Assembly: GCA_009731375.1 (NCBI GenBank)
Contig: BJOX01000288.1
Location: 4,350-68,349 of the forward strand
DNA from: Paulinella micropora
Lineage: Eukaryota > Cercozoa > Imbricatea > Euglyphida
Length of the DNA: 64,000 nt
Reading direction: 5' to 3'
Below, in pieces: positions 54,064 through 64,000 of this stretch (position 1 is the first letter of the stretch; each line of letters starts with the position of its first letter). Below the pieces are notes generated by a model. That model did no database searches, had not been told where the DNA came from, and saw only the letters and a list, made by a program, of their open reading frames with translations. Both the position numbers and the translations under genes were made by a program.

Positions 54064-54153
54064 GAAGCAAGAAAACAAGAAAGCAGTATGTATAAACATA
54101 CATACATACATAATAGGTGGCATGGTGGCGGGCGTCAAGATCAGGGTAGACTA
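52876..54153 (+). CDS. Exons of an unidentified plus-strand host gene
   Basis: Islands with good splice signals: about 52876-52961 (MAGGGDMDKFFDRTVSVVGP followed by AGK and GTGATA donor); 53331-53380 (EYITVKTWQALAVGGAG, acceptor TATCAG, donor GTCTCT); 53859-53900 (GVLLAPLPTAVAAI, acceptor TTTTTCTCAG, donor GTAGAC); 54117-54153 (GGMVAGVKIRVD then TAA/TAA-type end). The chain is short, Gly/Ala/Val-rich and probably membrane-associated. Introns are (CA)n, (CT)n, (GATA)n and (GA)n. The family is not recognised. Confidence 0.45.
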
Positions 54154-55005
54154 ATGATAACATCCAGGAATCAGATCCTATCTCCTGAGTGCAATCTCAG
54201 CAATGACTTCAATCGCTTCTTTCTCAGACAGCTTCTATCGTCCTTGCTTGGGCAATAGCTCCTTGAAAAGCTCTCACCAAGGGCTTGCTAATGAGCTAAC
54301 ACGCAGGTTCTGGACACGAGAAGTTGCCTGAGACGAAGCTCTTGAACAAGGAAGTCATAGCTCTTCGTAGCGTGTGCGGCCATCTGGCGCTGACTGCACG
54401 TCTCGCTTGGAAAGGCCCAGGAAAAAAAAGCAAAACAAAATCACCACCTTTGTGAGATTGCGGCATCGATGCCGCCTTGTGCTATTACGATTAAAAAACT
54501 GCAATATGAACTACTAGATCTACTACTAGTACTGGTAGTTAACTGAAAGTGAGTGAATCTATATCGTTGTTTAAATTTTATGTTTCCCCTTCTTCTGTTC
54601 AAACAGCAAGTTTTTTCTCCTGTCTGTTTTTCATCTGTTTCATCAACTGTTACCTCCCCCACTTCTCCCTGTACCAGGTACTGTTTTCTCTCGTTGTTTG
54701 CCCCTGTCTTTACAATACTCAGGCTACTGAGAAGCAATACCGATAAACGTTCTTCACTTGAATTATTAAACCCAGGCTGAGTCGTTCAGTCACTGCGCAC
54801 GCCAGCCAGTGGAATGCTTCAACTTAGCAATTTATAATATTAATAACGTTAGATACGATCTACGGACGGTTGTTTAACTTGTCACGTTGATTCAACTACC
54901 GGGCTAGTATCGGTGGCATAGTTAATATTCGTCTTCCCACTCAGCCCTTTGAGTGCCAAGTAATAATTTTTATTAATACAATAACTTAGCATTCACTTGG
55001 TGTGA

Positions 55006-55036
<31 letters not shown>

Positions 55037-55300
55037 CGAGGCGCGGTCTGTGAGTTTGGATACAACCCCAAGGTGTAGACAAAGGGGTAATTACACAACA
55101 AACTCTTATTAAAGATCTCTATACCTGCATTAAGTCCTGACTACTCCAGAGAGCAGATATTCGATGAAATACCAGTAAATAGCAGAGCGGTCACTTCGTT
55201 TATTTACGTCGCGAGATCGATAGCACGTGTGGCGCCCGGCACTGCCAGTGCTTTGGTTAAGGTGGACTGGGTGGTGGCCATGGGCCGGCCCACTATGACA
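54154..55300. other. Intergenic, nothing assigned
   Basis: Complex sequence with a T(24) run at 55010-55033 and CTAGTACTAGT-like short palindromes near 54510-54535. No convincing frame or RNA gene was found. Confidence 0.4.
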
Positions 55301-55304
55301 CCGG

Positions 55305-55805
55305 AATGTCAATGCATGCATTGAAATTTCAATGCAGTGCATTGACGTTTCAATGCATGCATTGAAACGTCAATGCATGATGCATTGAAACTTGGAGCAT
55401 TGACATTTCAATGCACTGGAAATGGCGGTGTATCTATGCATGCATTGAAACGTCAATGCAGCACAGAAATGTGTGTTTCAATGCATGCATTGATTTTCAA
55501 TGCATGCATCAAAATTTCAATGCAGCACAGAAATGTGTGTTTCAATGCATGCATTGATTTTCAATGCATGCATTCAAATGTCAATGCAGCACAGATCAAT
55601 GCACGCATTGATTTTCAATGCATGCATTAAAATGTCAATTAAGCAGTATTTCACTGCATGCATTGATTTTCAATGCATGCATTAAAATTTCAATGCATGC
55701 ATGGAAATGTGTCTTTTTCTTATTTTCAATGCATGCATTGATTTTCAATGCATGCATGGACATGAGTAATTCAGTGCATGCATTGATAAACAGTATATCA
55801 ATGCA
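55305..55805. repeat. TCAATGCATGCATTGA palindrome array
   Basis: About 18 full or half units over 500 bp. A longer unit of about 65 bp (TCAATGCAGCACAGAAATGT, GTTTCAATGCATGCATTG, ATTTTCAATGCATGCAT) recurs three to four times. It starts just after a gene-poor spacer and ends about 120 bp from the 3' end of the minus-strand gene 55928-56979. Confidence 0.9.
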
Positions 55806-55927
55806 GTGTAATCATTTTAATACCAAGAACGCCTTGAACTAGTAAGTAAATAACACGTTTAACGAGTCAGTAAATTAACTTTTTTAATTTTTTTGATCAT
55901 TGCTCCACTCCGTCTTCATTTCTGTCA

Positions 55928-56979
55928 TCATACATTTCTTCCACCTTCCTCTTCTTCACTGCGGTCATCATACATGTCTTCTTCTTCTTCTTCTTCTTCT
56001 TCTTCTTCTTCTTCTTCTTCTTCTTCTTCTTCTTCTTCTTCTTCTTCTTCTTCTTCTTCTTCTAATTTTTCTTGAACATCATCTTCTTCATCTAATTCTT
56101 GAACTTCCTCTTCCTCTGCGACGCCTTCTTTCTGTTCGTCATCTTCTTCTCCTTCACGACGATCGATTTCTTCTTTCAATTCCGGTGGCAGATAGTCACT
56201 GATATCTAATTCCAAGAAATAGAATCGAGTGTGTGTGTTCGGAACCGGAGCGACGATGTAAGGAAAGTCAAGAAAGCTGACAGGAACAAAAGTTAGGCAT
56301 GGTTGGGCAGGGAATGTATCGCCCACCCACAAGTGATCATGTTGCTTTCTTGCGCGCAAAAGTTCCACTCTCGCCAAATCACACGCGTACCCATTATTAT
56401 ACGTAACGTGAGCATACCAGTGCACTGCAGCTGCATACCCTGCCTGCCACTGTAACTCCCCAGCAGCGGCGAGGGAACGTCGAACGTCTGCTTGATATTC
56501 TCAACAGTGAGAAAGCAGCAGCCACCCCCAAAGCGCTCACCCCTTACAGACCTGGTTGACCTCATCAGGAATCCCTTGCACCTCACAAACTGTGCTACTT
56601 TGATGTTTGCTGCGGTCAGTACTGGACGATGACCCAACCCTTGCCAACCCGGTAGCTGCCTCCAGCAGTTGTTCATAAACTCCTGCAGCTCCACGAAATG
56701 CCTTGGTTTCGGCAAGAGCACTCGGCTGAAAATCAGGTTGTTAGCCACGTCTTTGAGTGCGACGTTGCATGCGTAGCTGAGGTTCTTCTGGCGGGAACGG
56801 AAGCCTGGCATGATCAGCTTATCCTTGACGTCAAGATTTGCCTGGCACAAACTGGGCAAGGTCCACATTGATGCCGCATTACTCCAACAGTTCATAAAAG
56901 TGTCATCCGAGCGATTCAGATTGTGCACTTGCTTCTTAATAAGTTCTCCTCCTTGGTGTTCCAGATCGAAAGCTTGCAC
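55928..56979 (-). pseudogene. Unidentified acidic-tailed protein bracketed by palindrome arrays
   Basis: A minus-strand frame from ATG 56979 (FDLEHQGGELIKKQVHNLNR; GFRSRQKNLSYACNVALKDV; FVELQEFMNNCWRQLPGWQG; AANIKVAQFVRCKGFLMRST) runs to about 56440, where coding shifts by one frame and continues (HWYAHVTYNNGYACDLARVE; PCLTFVPVSFLDFPYIVAPV; FYFLELDISDYLPPELKEEI) to an acidic tail with a Glu run of about 26 residues coded by (TTC)n on the plus strand, ending at 55928. About 340 residues if joined. No family is recognised; a transposase-associated or domesticated protein is possible from its setting. Confidence 0.5.
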
Positions 56980-57054
56980 TTAATCTGCTAAACCACTCAA
57001 AGCGCCGCGGAACTTAACACTTGCACAGTATAACAGCAAAGGTTTCAGTACAGA

Positions 57055-57325
57055 GTGCACGGACATTTCCATGCAGAATGAATTGAAATTTCAATGCACA
57101 ATTCATTGAAATTTCAATGCATGCATTGAAAATTTGCAAGTGACTGCAATGCATGCATTGAAATTTCAATGCATAATGCATTGAAATTTCAATGCATGCA
57201 TTGAAAATTTCGAAATGACTTCAATGCATGCATTGAAATTTCAATGCAGAATGCATTGGAATTTCAATGCATGTATTGAAGATTTCGCAGTGACTTCAAT
57301 GCATGCGTGGAAATTTCAAAGCAGG
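57055..57325. repeat. TCAATGCATGCATTGA palindrome array, second side
   Basis: Units such as AATTTCAATGCATGCATTGA, CAATGCATAATGCATTGA and CAATGCAGAATGCATTGG, with a GAAATTTCAATGCA longer repeat of about 75 bp in three copies. It lies just upstream of the minus-strand gene 55928-56979, so that gene is bracketed by arrays on both sides. Confidence 0.9.
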
Positions 57326-57443
57326 CAAGATATTAGTTGCAAGATTTAGGCAAAGAGTTTCTGATTGCAGCTGGGTAAGACAAGGCTAGTGATGATCTCG
57401 TGAGTGCCGCGCTCTGGCCAGGCCTGAGTGCCTGATTTGCATC

Positions 57444-57528
57444 ATGCACCCTTGCTGCGTGACGTTTGCGCCAAGCATGCGTCTTCAGTTCCGGGCGTGG
57501 CAGCGTGCAAGGTGGTCCGAAACGTATG

Positions 57529-57560
<32 letters not shown>

Positions 57561-57923
57561 TGTATGTATGTACGTATACGTATGTATGCACGTAGCTATA
57601 GGTTTGTATGTATGAATTTATGTATGTATGTATGTATGTATGTATGTATTTATGTATGTGTGTATATATGTGTGTGTATGTATGTATGTATGTATGTATG
57701 TGTGTATGTATTTTCTATGTTTGTAATGTATATATGTATTTATGTATTTATGTATGTGTGTATGTATTTATGTATGCTTTAAGAATGTATGCATGTATGT
57801 ATGTATGTATCTATGTATCTATGTATGTATGTATGTATGTATGTATGTATGATATATATATATATATATGTATATGTATACATATATACACATATATATG
57901 CATATATATTATATATATAGAGG

Positions 57924-57955
<32 letters not shown>

Positions 57956-58085
57956 CAGAGACAGACAGACAGAGAGAGAGAGAGAGAGAGAGAGGGAGGG
58001 AGGGAGGGAGAGAGAGAGTTTGCGGTGCAGGTGGTGGGAATTGTCGTAAGCAACATGAAAAAATATAAACAAGGCAATAAGTAGC
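57444..58085 (+). CDS. Possible exons separated by (GTAT)n
   Basis: 57444-57520 encodes CCVTFAPSMRLQFRAWQRAR then WSET before a GTATGT donor; 58018-58048 encodes FAVQVVGIV before GTAAGC. Between them lie (GTAT)n, (TA)n and (GA)n repeats. Too little for a family call. Confidence 0.3.
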
Positions 58086-58139
58086 ACAAGCCACTATGAA
58101 CAAAAACATATAGTTGACAGATGGACAAAAACGAAAGAA

Positions 58140-58146
58140 TTTTTTA

Positions 58147-58209
<63 letters not shown>

Positions 58210-58401
58210 TAATATATAATAATAATAGTGTATCTCCTGCCAATTGCTGAGCCAAAAGGCCATGTGCATCCAGTCCTCCATTCCATAAGGAAAGTCTCCA
58301 CACTAATCGGTGGAATAAGGGAAGTGACGGCATAGAACATTACTCTAGGAGCTTTATACCAATCAGCCCATGGAAAGGACCGATGGCCTATGTACTCCCT
58401 A

Positions 58402-58498
<97 letters not shown>

Positions 58499-58500
58499 GT
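58140..58500. repeat. (TAA)n microsatellites
   Basis: Two long TAA/ATA tracts (58148-58226 and 58400-58497) flank a complex island of about 170 bp (58227-58395) with a short plus-strand frame (GHVHPVLHSIRKVSTLIGGI) that ends in TAG. Confidence 0.85.
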
Positions 58501-58739
58501 TTGAAAAAAAAATGTCAACGCTTCCCGTTAGAGAGATTATACTCGGAAAAAAAAAGACAGGGAAAGGCTCACTGATAGAATGCCACACACACTAGCTAGC
58601 CATACTAAAGCTAGTAGCTATACTCCCCTCTCTAAACTATATGCTGCGGCGCCCAAAGAGACCTTTTGACCCCCCCCCCCCGGGGGCCCCCCCCCTCACA
58701 AAAAAAAAGAAAAAGAAGAAGAAGGAGTAGGAAAGATTA

Positions 58740-58916
58740 TACCTCCAACGACATGTCCACTTCATCAGCGTCGACCGCGGGCTTTTTGGACTTCGGCTTG
58801 CCTAGTCACGTCAGAAATTAGAAACACTGAAAAAAAAGCACACAAAAAAAGATGAAATTTGCTAGTACCTGGCTTTTTCTTGCTGGACCCCTTAGGCATA
58901 GGAGGCTCAGGGGTCT
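58740..58916 (-). CDS. Two small Lys/Pro-rich exons of an unidentified gene
   Basis: Minus strand 58869-58916 encodes TPEPPMPKGSSKKKPG before a GTACTA donor, and 58740-58803 encodes GKPKSKKPAVDADEVDMSLE after a CTAG acceptor. The splice signals and shared composition suggest one gene with a basic disordered segment. The upstream side is a 10-N gap (58917-58926) and (TAA)n. Confidence 0.4.
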
Positions 58917-59099
58917 NNNNNNNNNNATAATAATAATAATAATGATAATAATAATAATAATAATAATAATAGTAATAATAATGAAACAAATAAACAAACA
59001 AGACCAAACGACCAAACGAACTATTTCTGATTTTTGATGAGCCGGACACTTGTGACTTCCGAAAAGTCTGATGAGCCGGACACTTATGATTTCCGAAAA

Positions 59100-59235
59100 T
59101 ATGTTGTTTATCAATGCATGCATTGAATTACCTATTTCAACGCATGCATTGAAATTTCAATGCAGTGCTTATCAATGCATGCATTGAATTACCTATTTCA
59201 ATGCATGCATTGAAATTTCCATGCAGTGCTGAGCC
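59100..59235. repeat. TCAATGCATGCATTGA cluster (two 75-bp copies)
   Basis: ATCAATGCATGCATTGAATT, ACCTATTTCAACGCATGCAT and TGAAATTTCAATGCAGTGCT occur twice in tandem. Around it, GAGCCGGACACTTRTGACTT recurs at 59039, 59071, 59231 and 59270. Confidence 0.85.
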
Positions 59236-59736
59236 GGACACTTATGACTTCCCATTTCTGATTTATGATGAGCCGGACACCTGTGACTTCCAAAAAGCCA
59301 GTGTCACTTTCGTGCATGATCAACAATCTTGCAGTCGCCACTACAAGCACGAAGTTCCCCTTATCTGTCGTGATTGTTGTTTGCTTTGTGGTAATTGTTG
59401 TTTGCTTTGTGGTGTTTCCTGATCCCCATCAAAAAAAATTCAGAAAAAACCCTGCGTGTCTTTGGCGCTGAAGATAGTGTCAAAGCAAAAAAAAGTGTAG
59501 TGTCTTGTCTCTTGGTGTCAAAATTCTCTTACCTGTTGTCAATGCACTTTGTAGTACTTTGCAGCTGATGACGTCATGCCATTGACAACCGTCTTGGCCT
59601 GCATTGCTTATATGTATTTAATTAGGTCTTCGTAGGACTTGAATCCTCTGCACTTGTTAGGGCATGACTTCTGTACTTGTTGTCAATGCCATGGAAAACC
59701 AGGTTCAAAGCGCCAACTCTCCCCCCCCCCCCTCTT

Positions 59737-59756
<20 letters not shown>
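59236..59756. other. Spacer with short tandem repeats
   Basis: GTCGTGATTGTTGTTTGCTT-type repeat at 59367-59412 (TTGTTGTTTGCTTTGTGGT twice). No convincing gene. Confidence 0.4.
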
Positions 59757-59781
<25 letters not shown>

Positions 59782-60055
59782 TGTTTACCTTACATATCCA
59801 AGGTATACCTTGAAATAGTCAAGGTATACCTTGAAATAGTCAAAGTCTACCTTAAACTAGTCAAGGTATACCTTGCAATATCAAGGTATACCTTGATATT
59901 CCAAGGTATACCTTGAAATATCAGGGTGACGTACATAGAAAGATAGACAGATAGATAGTTTTTTGAAATTTTGACATGCGCCCCGAAGGTGCTCGCAACT
60001 TCCGACACAAGAATTTAATAGAGCTCATCAAGACGCGTCGAATGCAAAAATAATT
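59757..60055. repeat. Inverted copy of the (GATA)n-palindrome cluster
   Basis: TTACCTTACATATCCAAGGT through GACGTACATAGAAAGATAGA is the reverse complement of 31838-31978, including six palindrome units. It then continues with GAAATTTTGACATGCGCCCC, which matches 31611-31680 in direct orientation. Confidence 0.8.
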
Positions 60056-60119
60056 TTAGAAAAAACTCAAGTATTGCACTCGCTAGGATTTTTTGAAAAT
60101 CCTCTGCCAGTCATACACT

Positions 60120-61010
60120 GTAAGCCCGTTTATTCAAGGTATACCCTGAAATGGTCAAGGTATACCTGAAAAGCCTCAAGGTATTGATTTCTTTACCTTG
60201 AACAGCCTCAAGGTAGTGATTTCTATACCTTGAAATTCATGAAAGCCTCAAGATATTGATTTCTATACCTTGAAACAGTGAAAACAAAAATTTTTCCATG
60301 TTTCAAGGTCAACAATTTTATACTTTGAAAATTTCAATGGTACGTTCGGCCCGCGATAAGAAATCAGGAAAAGAACGTGCCCGCGATAAGAAATCAGGAA
60401 AAGGAATCAGGAAGTGTGCCAACAATTTAGTATTTTTACCTTTGGTGGGGGGTTCAAAAAAGCATTTGTTTGATTTTCCCCCGCCTTTTTAATCTTTTCT
60501 ATTGCCAAGCTTAAGAGTGCCTGTCCAACGTGGTATTGATCAAGTACGGGCCCTAGTCTTTGTGATGGTTAGTGTACTCATTGCAAAACTACGTGCTCGG
60601 AACGACTTTGCAGACGTAGGAATGAACATCGTTTGATATATATTCTTGTACATGCCCCGAGTTCAATCAGTGACATGGAAGGCGTATGCACAAAGGTTTG
60701 TTTTACTGTTGTGGTGAGATAAATGAGAGGGAGGCTTTTTATTTGTTTGCACTGCGTCGTTTTACTTCTTTTTACTCACTACATTATGCATCATTTATAT
60801 GTATACGTACTGTATAACGTATATATATGTATAAATTTTTCTCTGCACCTCTTTCTCTCCGTCTCTCTGTTGCTTTTTCCTCTCTCTCTCTATCTATCTC
60901 TCTATCTCTCTTTTTCTCTCTCTCTATCTCTCTCTCTCTCTCTCGTCTCTTTCTCAATCTATCTTTCTTTTCTTTCCTTCTCTCAAGACACTCTGTCTTA
61001 ATTTATTGCT

Positions 61011-61067
<57 letters not shown>

Positions 61068-61155
61068 CCTCCCTCTCTCTCTCTCTCTCTCTCACAGAGA
61101 GAGAGAGATCCCTGACTGCGTACATAGAAAGATATACTGTTTTTTGAAATTTTGA
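60120..61155. repeat. Second host repeat copy with an empty provirus site
   Basis: Matches 9368-9911 joined to 31184-31616. At 60640-60665 it reads CTTGTACATGCCCCGAGTTC with no insertion, giving the pre-integration site. It ends at GAAATTTTGAC (61145-61155), where the capsid-gene copy begins without any inverted repeat. Confidence 0.88.
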
Positions 61156-62637
61156 CCGATTAGCACTGTTGGAGGAATTGAATCAACTTTTGAAATTCCT
61201 ACTCGTCCTTTGAACCTTGCGAGGAGTGTGTTGCGATTTACTTACACACCAGAGTCGGGTAATGCTGGTGGAAGGTATAACCGAATTCCTATGGACTGCC
61301 TGTCAATGATTAAGACAATTGAACTGCGAAGCCGAAGCGGACAGTACCTGCGTAATCTTCAAAACGTGGGAAATTACACTAAGATGATTTGGAAACCTGA
61401 GATTTCTTATGATAGATTTATGGCTTTGGAAAACCACGGGGCTGGGTCTGGTTATGGACCTTTGCTTCAAAAGTGTAATGTCCCAACTACGGTGGCTGTG
61501 CCCGCAAATGGTTATGATGATTTGTATTCGTTGAGTAATACAACTGCTGTAGTAGCGAATGTTGCAGCACACACTGCTCTAGTTGGAAATGCGACGGCAG
61601 ATATAAATGCTGGACTTACCGACCTTGAAGGAAAAATCAACACCGTCAAAGATAGCCTCCGCGCACTGGTAACTACATTGAAGGGAGAGGTAAAGAATAC
61701 CTTTCAACAGCCTTCTATCACAGCCCGCCGTCATAATGATGCACTTATCGCGGATGGAACTGGTGCTCCTAGTTTTGTCGATGTTGCTTATGAGGAGGCT
61801 AAGTATTTTGAAGGTGGAGGCGATAACACCCCTACTCCTGTTATCAATGTGTCTATTCCTCTCGGTATGCTTTTTGGAACCATTTTTGAAATTGATAAGA
61901 CTATAGGTTTTAATGAAATTCTTGATATGAGGATTGTGTGGGAGGGCACAAACAAAACATTGTTTTATGGAACTGATGCTAATAGTGTTGGAGCAGGAGC
62001 GACTGCCACCGCACGGGCTGAAAATATTACCAACCTTAACTTATTTCTTGCTGTTGAAACTGATCCGAATGTTATCTTGGGTGTTCAACAAAAGATTGCT
62101 GGTGAAGGCTTTTCGTTCAAGACTGAATGCCCTATCTCTTGGAAAACCAATCTTGCAGCAGGCACTCAGTCATTTGTTTTGAAGATGAACCGCTCGCAGG
62201 GTGAGAGAATTCGCCGAATTTACACGAGTGAATTTAATAATACCGAAAGTTCGAATACCGCATTTGATTGCGATAACCGAGCTCAAGCTAAGATTACTTC
62301 TTATTACACTACTTTGGATAGTAATAGAATTCAGCAGTTTGATATCACTTGCTCACGCGATGAAGACTATATGCTTTTGAAGGAAAAAATTAAGGGCTCT
62401 GCCGTTTTGAACTCTAATGTGTATAAATATAACTGGTTCCACGTTGATTTCTGGGACCACAACCGCCCACTTTATGACAAGAGAGAAGAAGAGGGATATG
62501 AAGTGTCGGGTCTATCTTTGGACACCGAACGGCGGTATGAATGGAGTGCGGAGGGTGCGGTACAATTGAATTATTATACTTATGATATTCTTCAGATGAC
62601 TGTTGTTGCTAAGGGAATTGAAATTTTGATGAGTTAG
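61156..62637 (+). pseudogene. MCP: 5'-truncated second copy of the major capsid gene
   Basis: From CCGATTAGCACTGTTGGAGG the sequence equals 27249-28730 with only two substitutions noted (27297 A versus 61204 C, Ser to Arg; 27335 C versus 61242 T, silent). The first 35 codons and all upstream provirus genes are missing; host repeat abuts codon 36. The C-terminal frame is intact. Confidence 0.88.
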
Positions 62638-62696
62638 AAAAAAAGAAATAATAAAATAAAAAAAGAAATTATTTTTTTGTTTTATATAAACAAACA

Positions 62697-64000
62697 ATGA
62701 CTACTCACCAGAGAAATTTGGTCGCACAAGATGGAGCCGATAATTTTGTTAATGTTAAGTGTGAAGCCAATGGAACAATTAAAACAAGTTTAACAGCACA
62801 AAATCCTGACGAAAAGTTTGTAAATGTCAAAGTTGGATATCATGGACACGTTGAAACTAATAATATGAAAACTACCTTCGGAGAAACAACGACTGCGCAA
62901 TTAACACCAGTATTACAAGAAATCTTTCCATATACCATTAATACAAGGGTATGGACAAAAACAGAAACAAATGCGACCGTTTCATTTCTGAATAATATGG
63001 CTGAAATGACAACAACTGCTGATGATACAGCACAAGCAATAATGGTAAGTAAAAAAAGAATAAAATACAGAACTAGAACTGGAATTATGTGTCGCTTTAC
63101 TGCCTTATGGGATATAGATGAAACCGAGGGCTATCAGTCATTTATTGGAATAGGAGAAAGTGATGTCAACAACGGATTCTATTTTTTATGGATGATGCCG
63201 CCGGAATGCACATTCTTCATTCAATAGCAGGAGATGACAATTTTATTCAGCAAGAAGACTGGGACGACCCGTGCGATGGCACTAGAGATATGCCACTCAT
63301 TGATTGGAGTAAGGGAAACGTATTTCAAATTCAATTTCAATATTTAGGCTTTGGTGCTATTAAGTTTTCTATTAAAAATCCAAAGACAGGCGAATTTCAA
63401 TTAATACACACTATTAAATATTATGCAAACGCTCATACTGCGGTTAGTCTGCGAAATACGACTTTACCATTTTCTGCTGGTATATTTAATGCTAATGGAG
63501 GAACAGGAATACAGATTTTAAAAACGGCGAGTTGTAGTTTGTTTGTTGAGGGAACCAACACTATTAATACGAGTATTACAAATACGGCGGAAGGAGACGA
63601 AAAAACAAACACCACCGAAAGCCCTATTTTAAGTATCAGGAATAAAGCAAAATATGATGCAGGTGGTGCTAACCTTACCAACTATTCAAATGTCTTTCCT
63701 TCATTAATAAGTATTACTAATGAGGATACAAAAGCAAATATTGTAAAAATGATATTGAACGGGACACTGACGGGGGCTGGTTTTGTTGATGTGGATGCTA
63801 AAACTTCAATTGTAAATATAGATACAAAAGCGTCCGCTGTAGCGAGTGGAACAACAATTTTTAAACTTTATGTAAATGCAACCTCAACACAACAGATTAA
63901 TCTCAGAACGTACGATATTCAATTAACACCGAATGATGTTTTGACATTCACACAAAAGGCTGTGTCGGCAGGGGCTGGTAATACTATTAATGTTATTGCT
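62697..64000 (+). CDS. Second copy of the split surface-type protein, runs off the window
   Basis: Same as 28790 onward: zero frame ATG 62697 to TAG 63225-63227, T-TTT-TTA at 63182-63188, and the -1 frame from 63188. Here the codon at 63419-63421 is TAT where the first copy has TAA, so the -1 frame stays open to the window end (HTIK then YYANAHTAVSLRNTTLPFSA). One more substitution (63505 A versus 29598 G) is silent. This copy is thus the better template for the family. Confidence 0.7.

Overview
The window is nuclear DNA of a microbial eukaryote. The host sequence has spliced genes with GT/AG introns, huge microsatellite tracts ((GA)n, (CA)n, (CATA)n, (GATA)n, (TAA)n), a short TTAGGG-like interstitial tract and assembly gaps of N. 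The species cannot be told from the sequence; a protist or alga fits best, because the inserted element is of the polinton-like virus (PLV/Maverick) type.

Layout. (1) 1-9063, minus strand: exons of a calpain-like cysteine protease buried in microsatellite introns, with most recognisable exons present two to four times in tandem. (2) 9368-9911: a host repeat rich in the perfect 16-bp palindrome TCAAGGTATACCTTGA. (3) 9912-31183: a 21.3-kb AT-rich PLV/Maverick provirus inserted into that host repeat. It has ~320-bp terminal inverted repeats, and an uninterrupted homologous host site at 60640-60665 proves the insertion boundaries. Its genes are a broken protein-primed DNA polymerase B, a broken retrovirus-type integrase (minus), a long tail-fibre-like gene ending in an S74 intramolecular chaperone domain (frameshifted), a small membrane protein, an A32-type packaging ATPase, a small basic protein, a coiled-coil protein, an adenain-like protease (frameshifted), a minor capsid (penton-type) protein, the major capsid protein, a surface-type protein split at a UUUUUUA heptamer, and two small minus-strand genes at the right end, one with an ExoX-C-like domain. 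Capsid and packaging genes are intact while replication and integration genes are decayed.

(4) 31184-35545: the rest of the interrupted host repeat, partial duplications, and a host gene with lysine-rich exons and a clear C-terminal chromodomain. (5) 35640-39850: a module with a RanBP2-type zinc finger plus SAM-methyltransferase ORF between clusters of the TCAAGGTATACCTTGA palindrome. (6) 40030-45830: a decayed non-LTR retrotransposon (zinc/RING-like fingers, reverse transcriptase, CCHC and restriction-like endonuclease). (7) 46250-46560, 55310-55800, 57060-57320 and 59100-59230: clusters of a second 16-bp palindrome, TCAATGCATGCATTGA, two of which bracket an unidentified minus-strand gene (55928-56979). 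(8) 47400-54150: microsatellite-separated exons of unidentified genes on both strands, again with a tandemly repeated exon. (9) 60120-61155: a second copy of the host repeat whose PLV target site is empty, followed abruptly at 61156 by a second, almost identical copy of the PLV capsid segment that runs off the window end.

The main points for follow-up are the provirus with its shared promoter-like hairpin and possible -1 frameshift site, the two related palindromic repeat families that bracket ORF-bearing modules, and the repeated tandem exon duplication inside microsatellite introns of several unrelated host genes.
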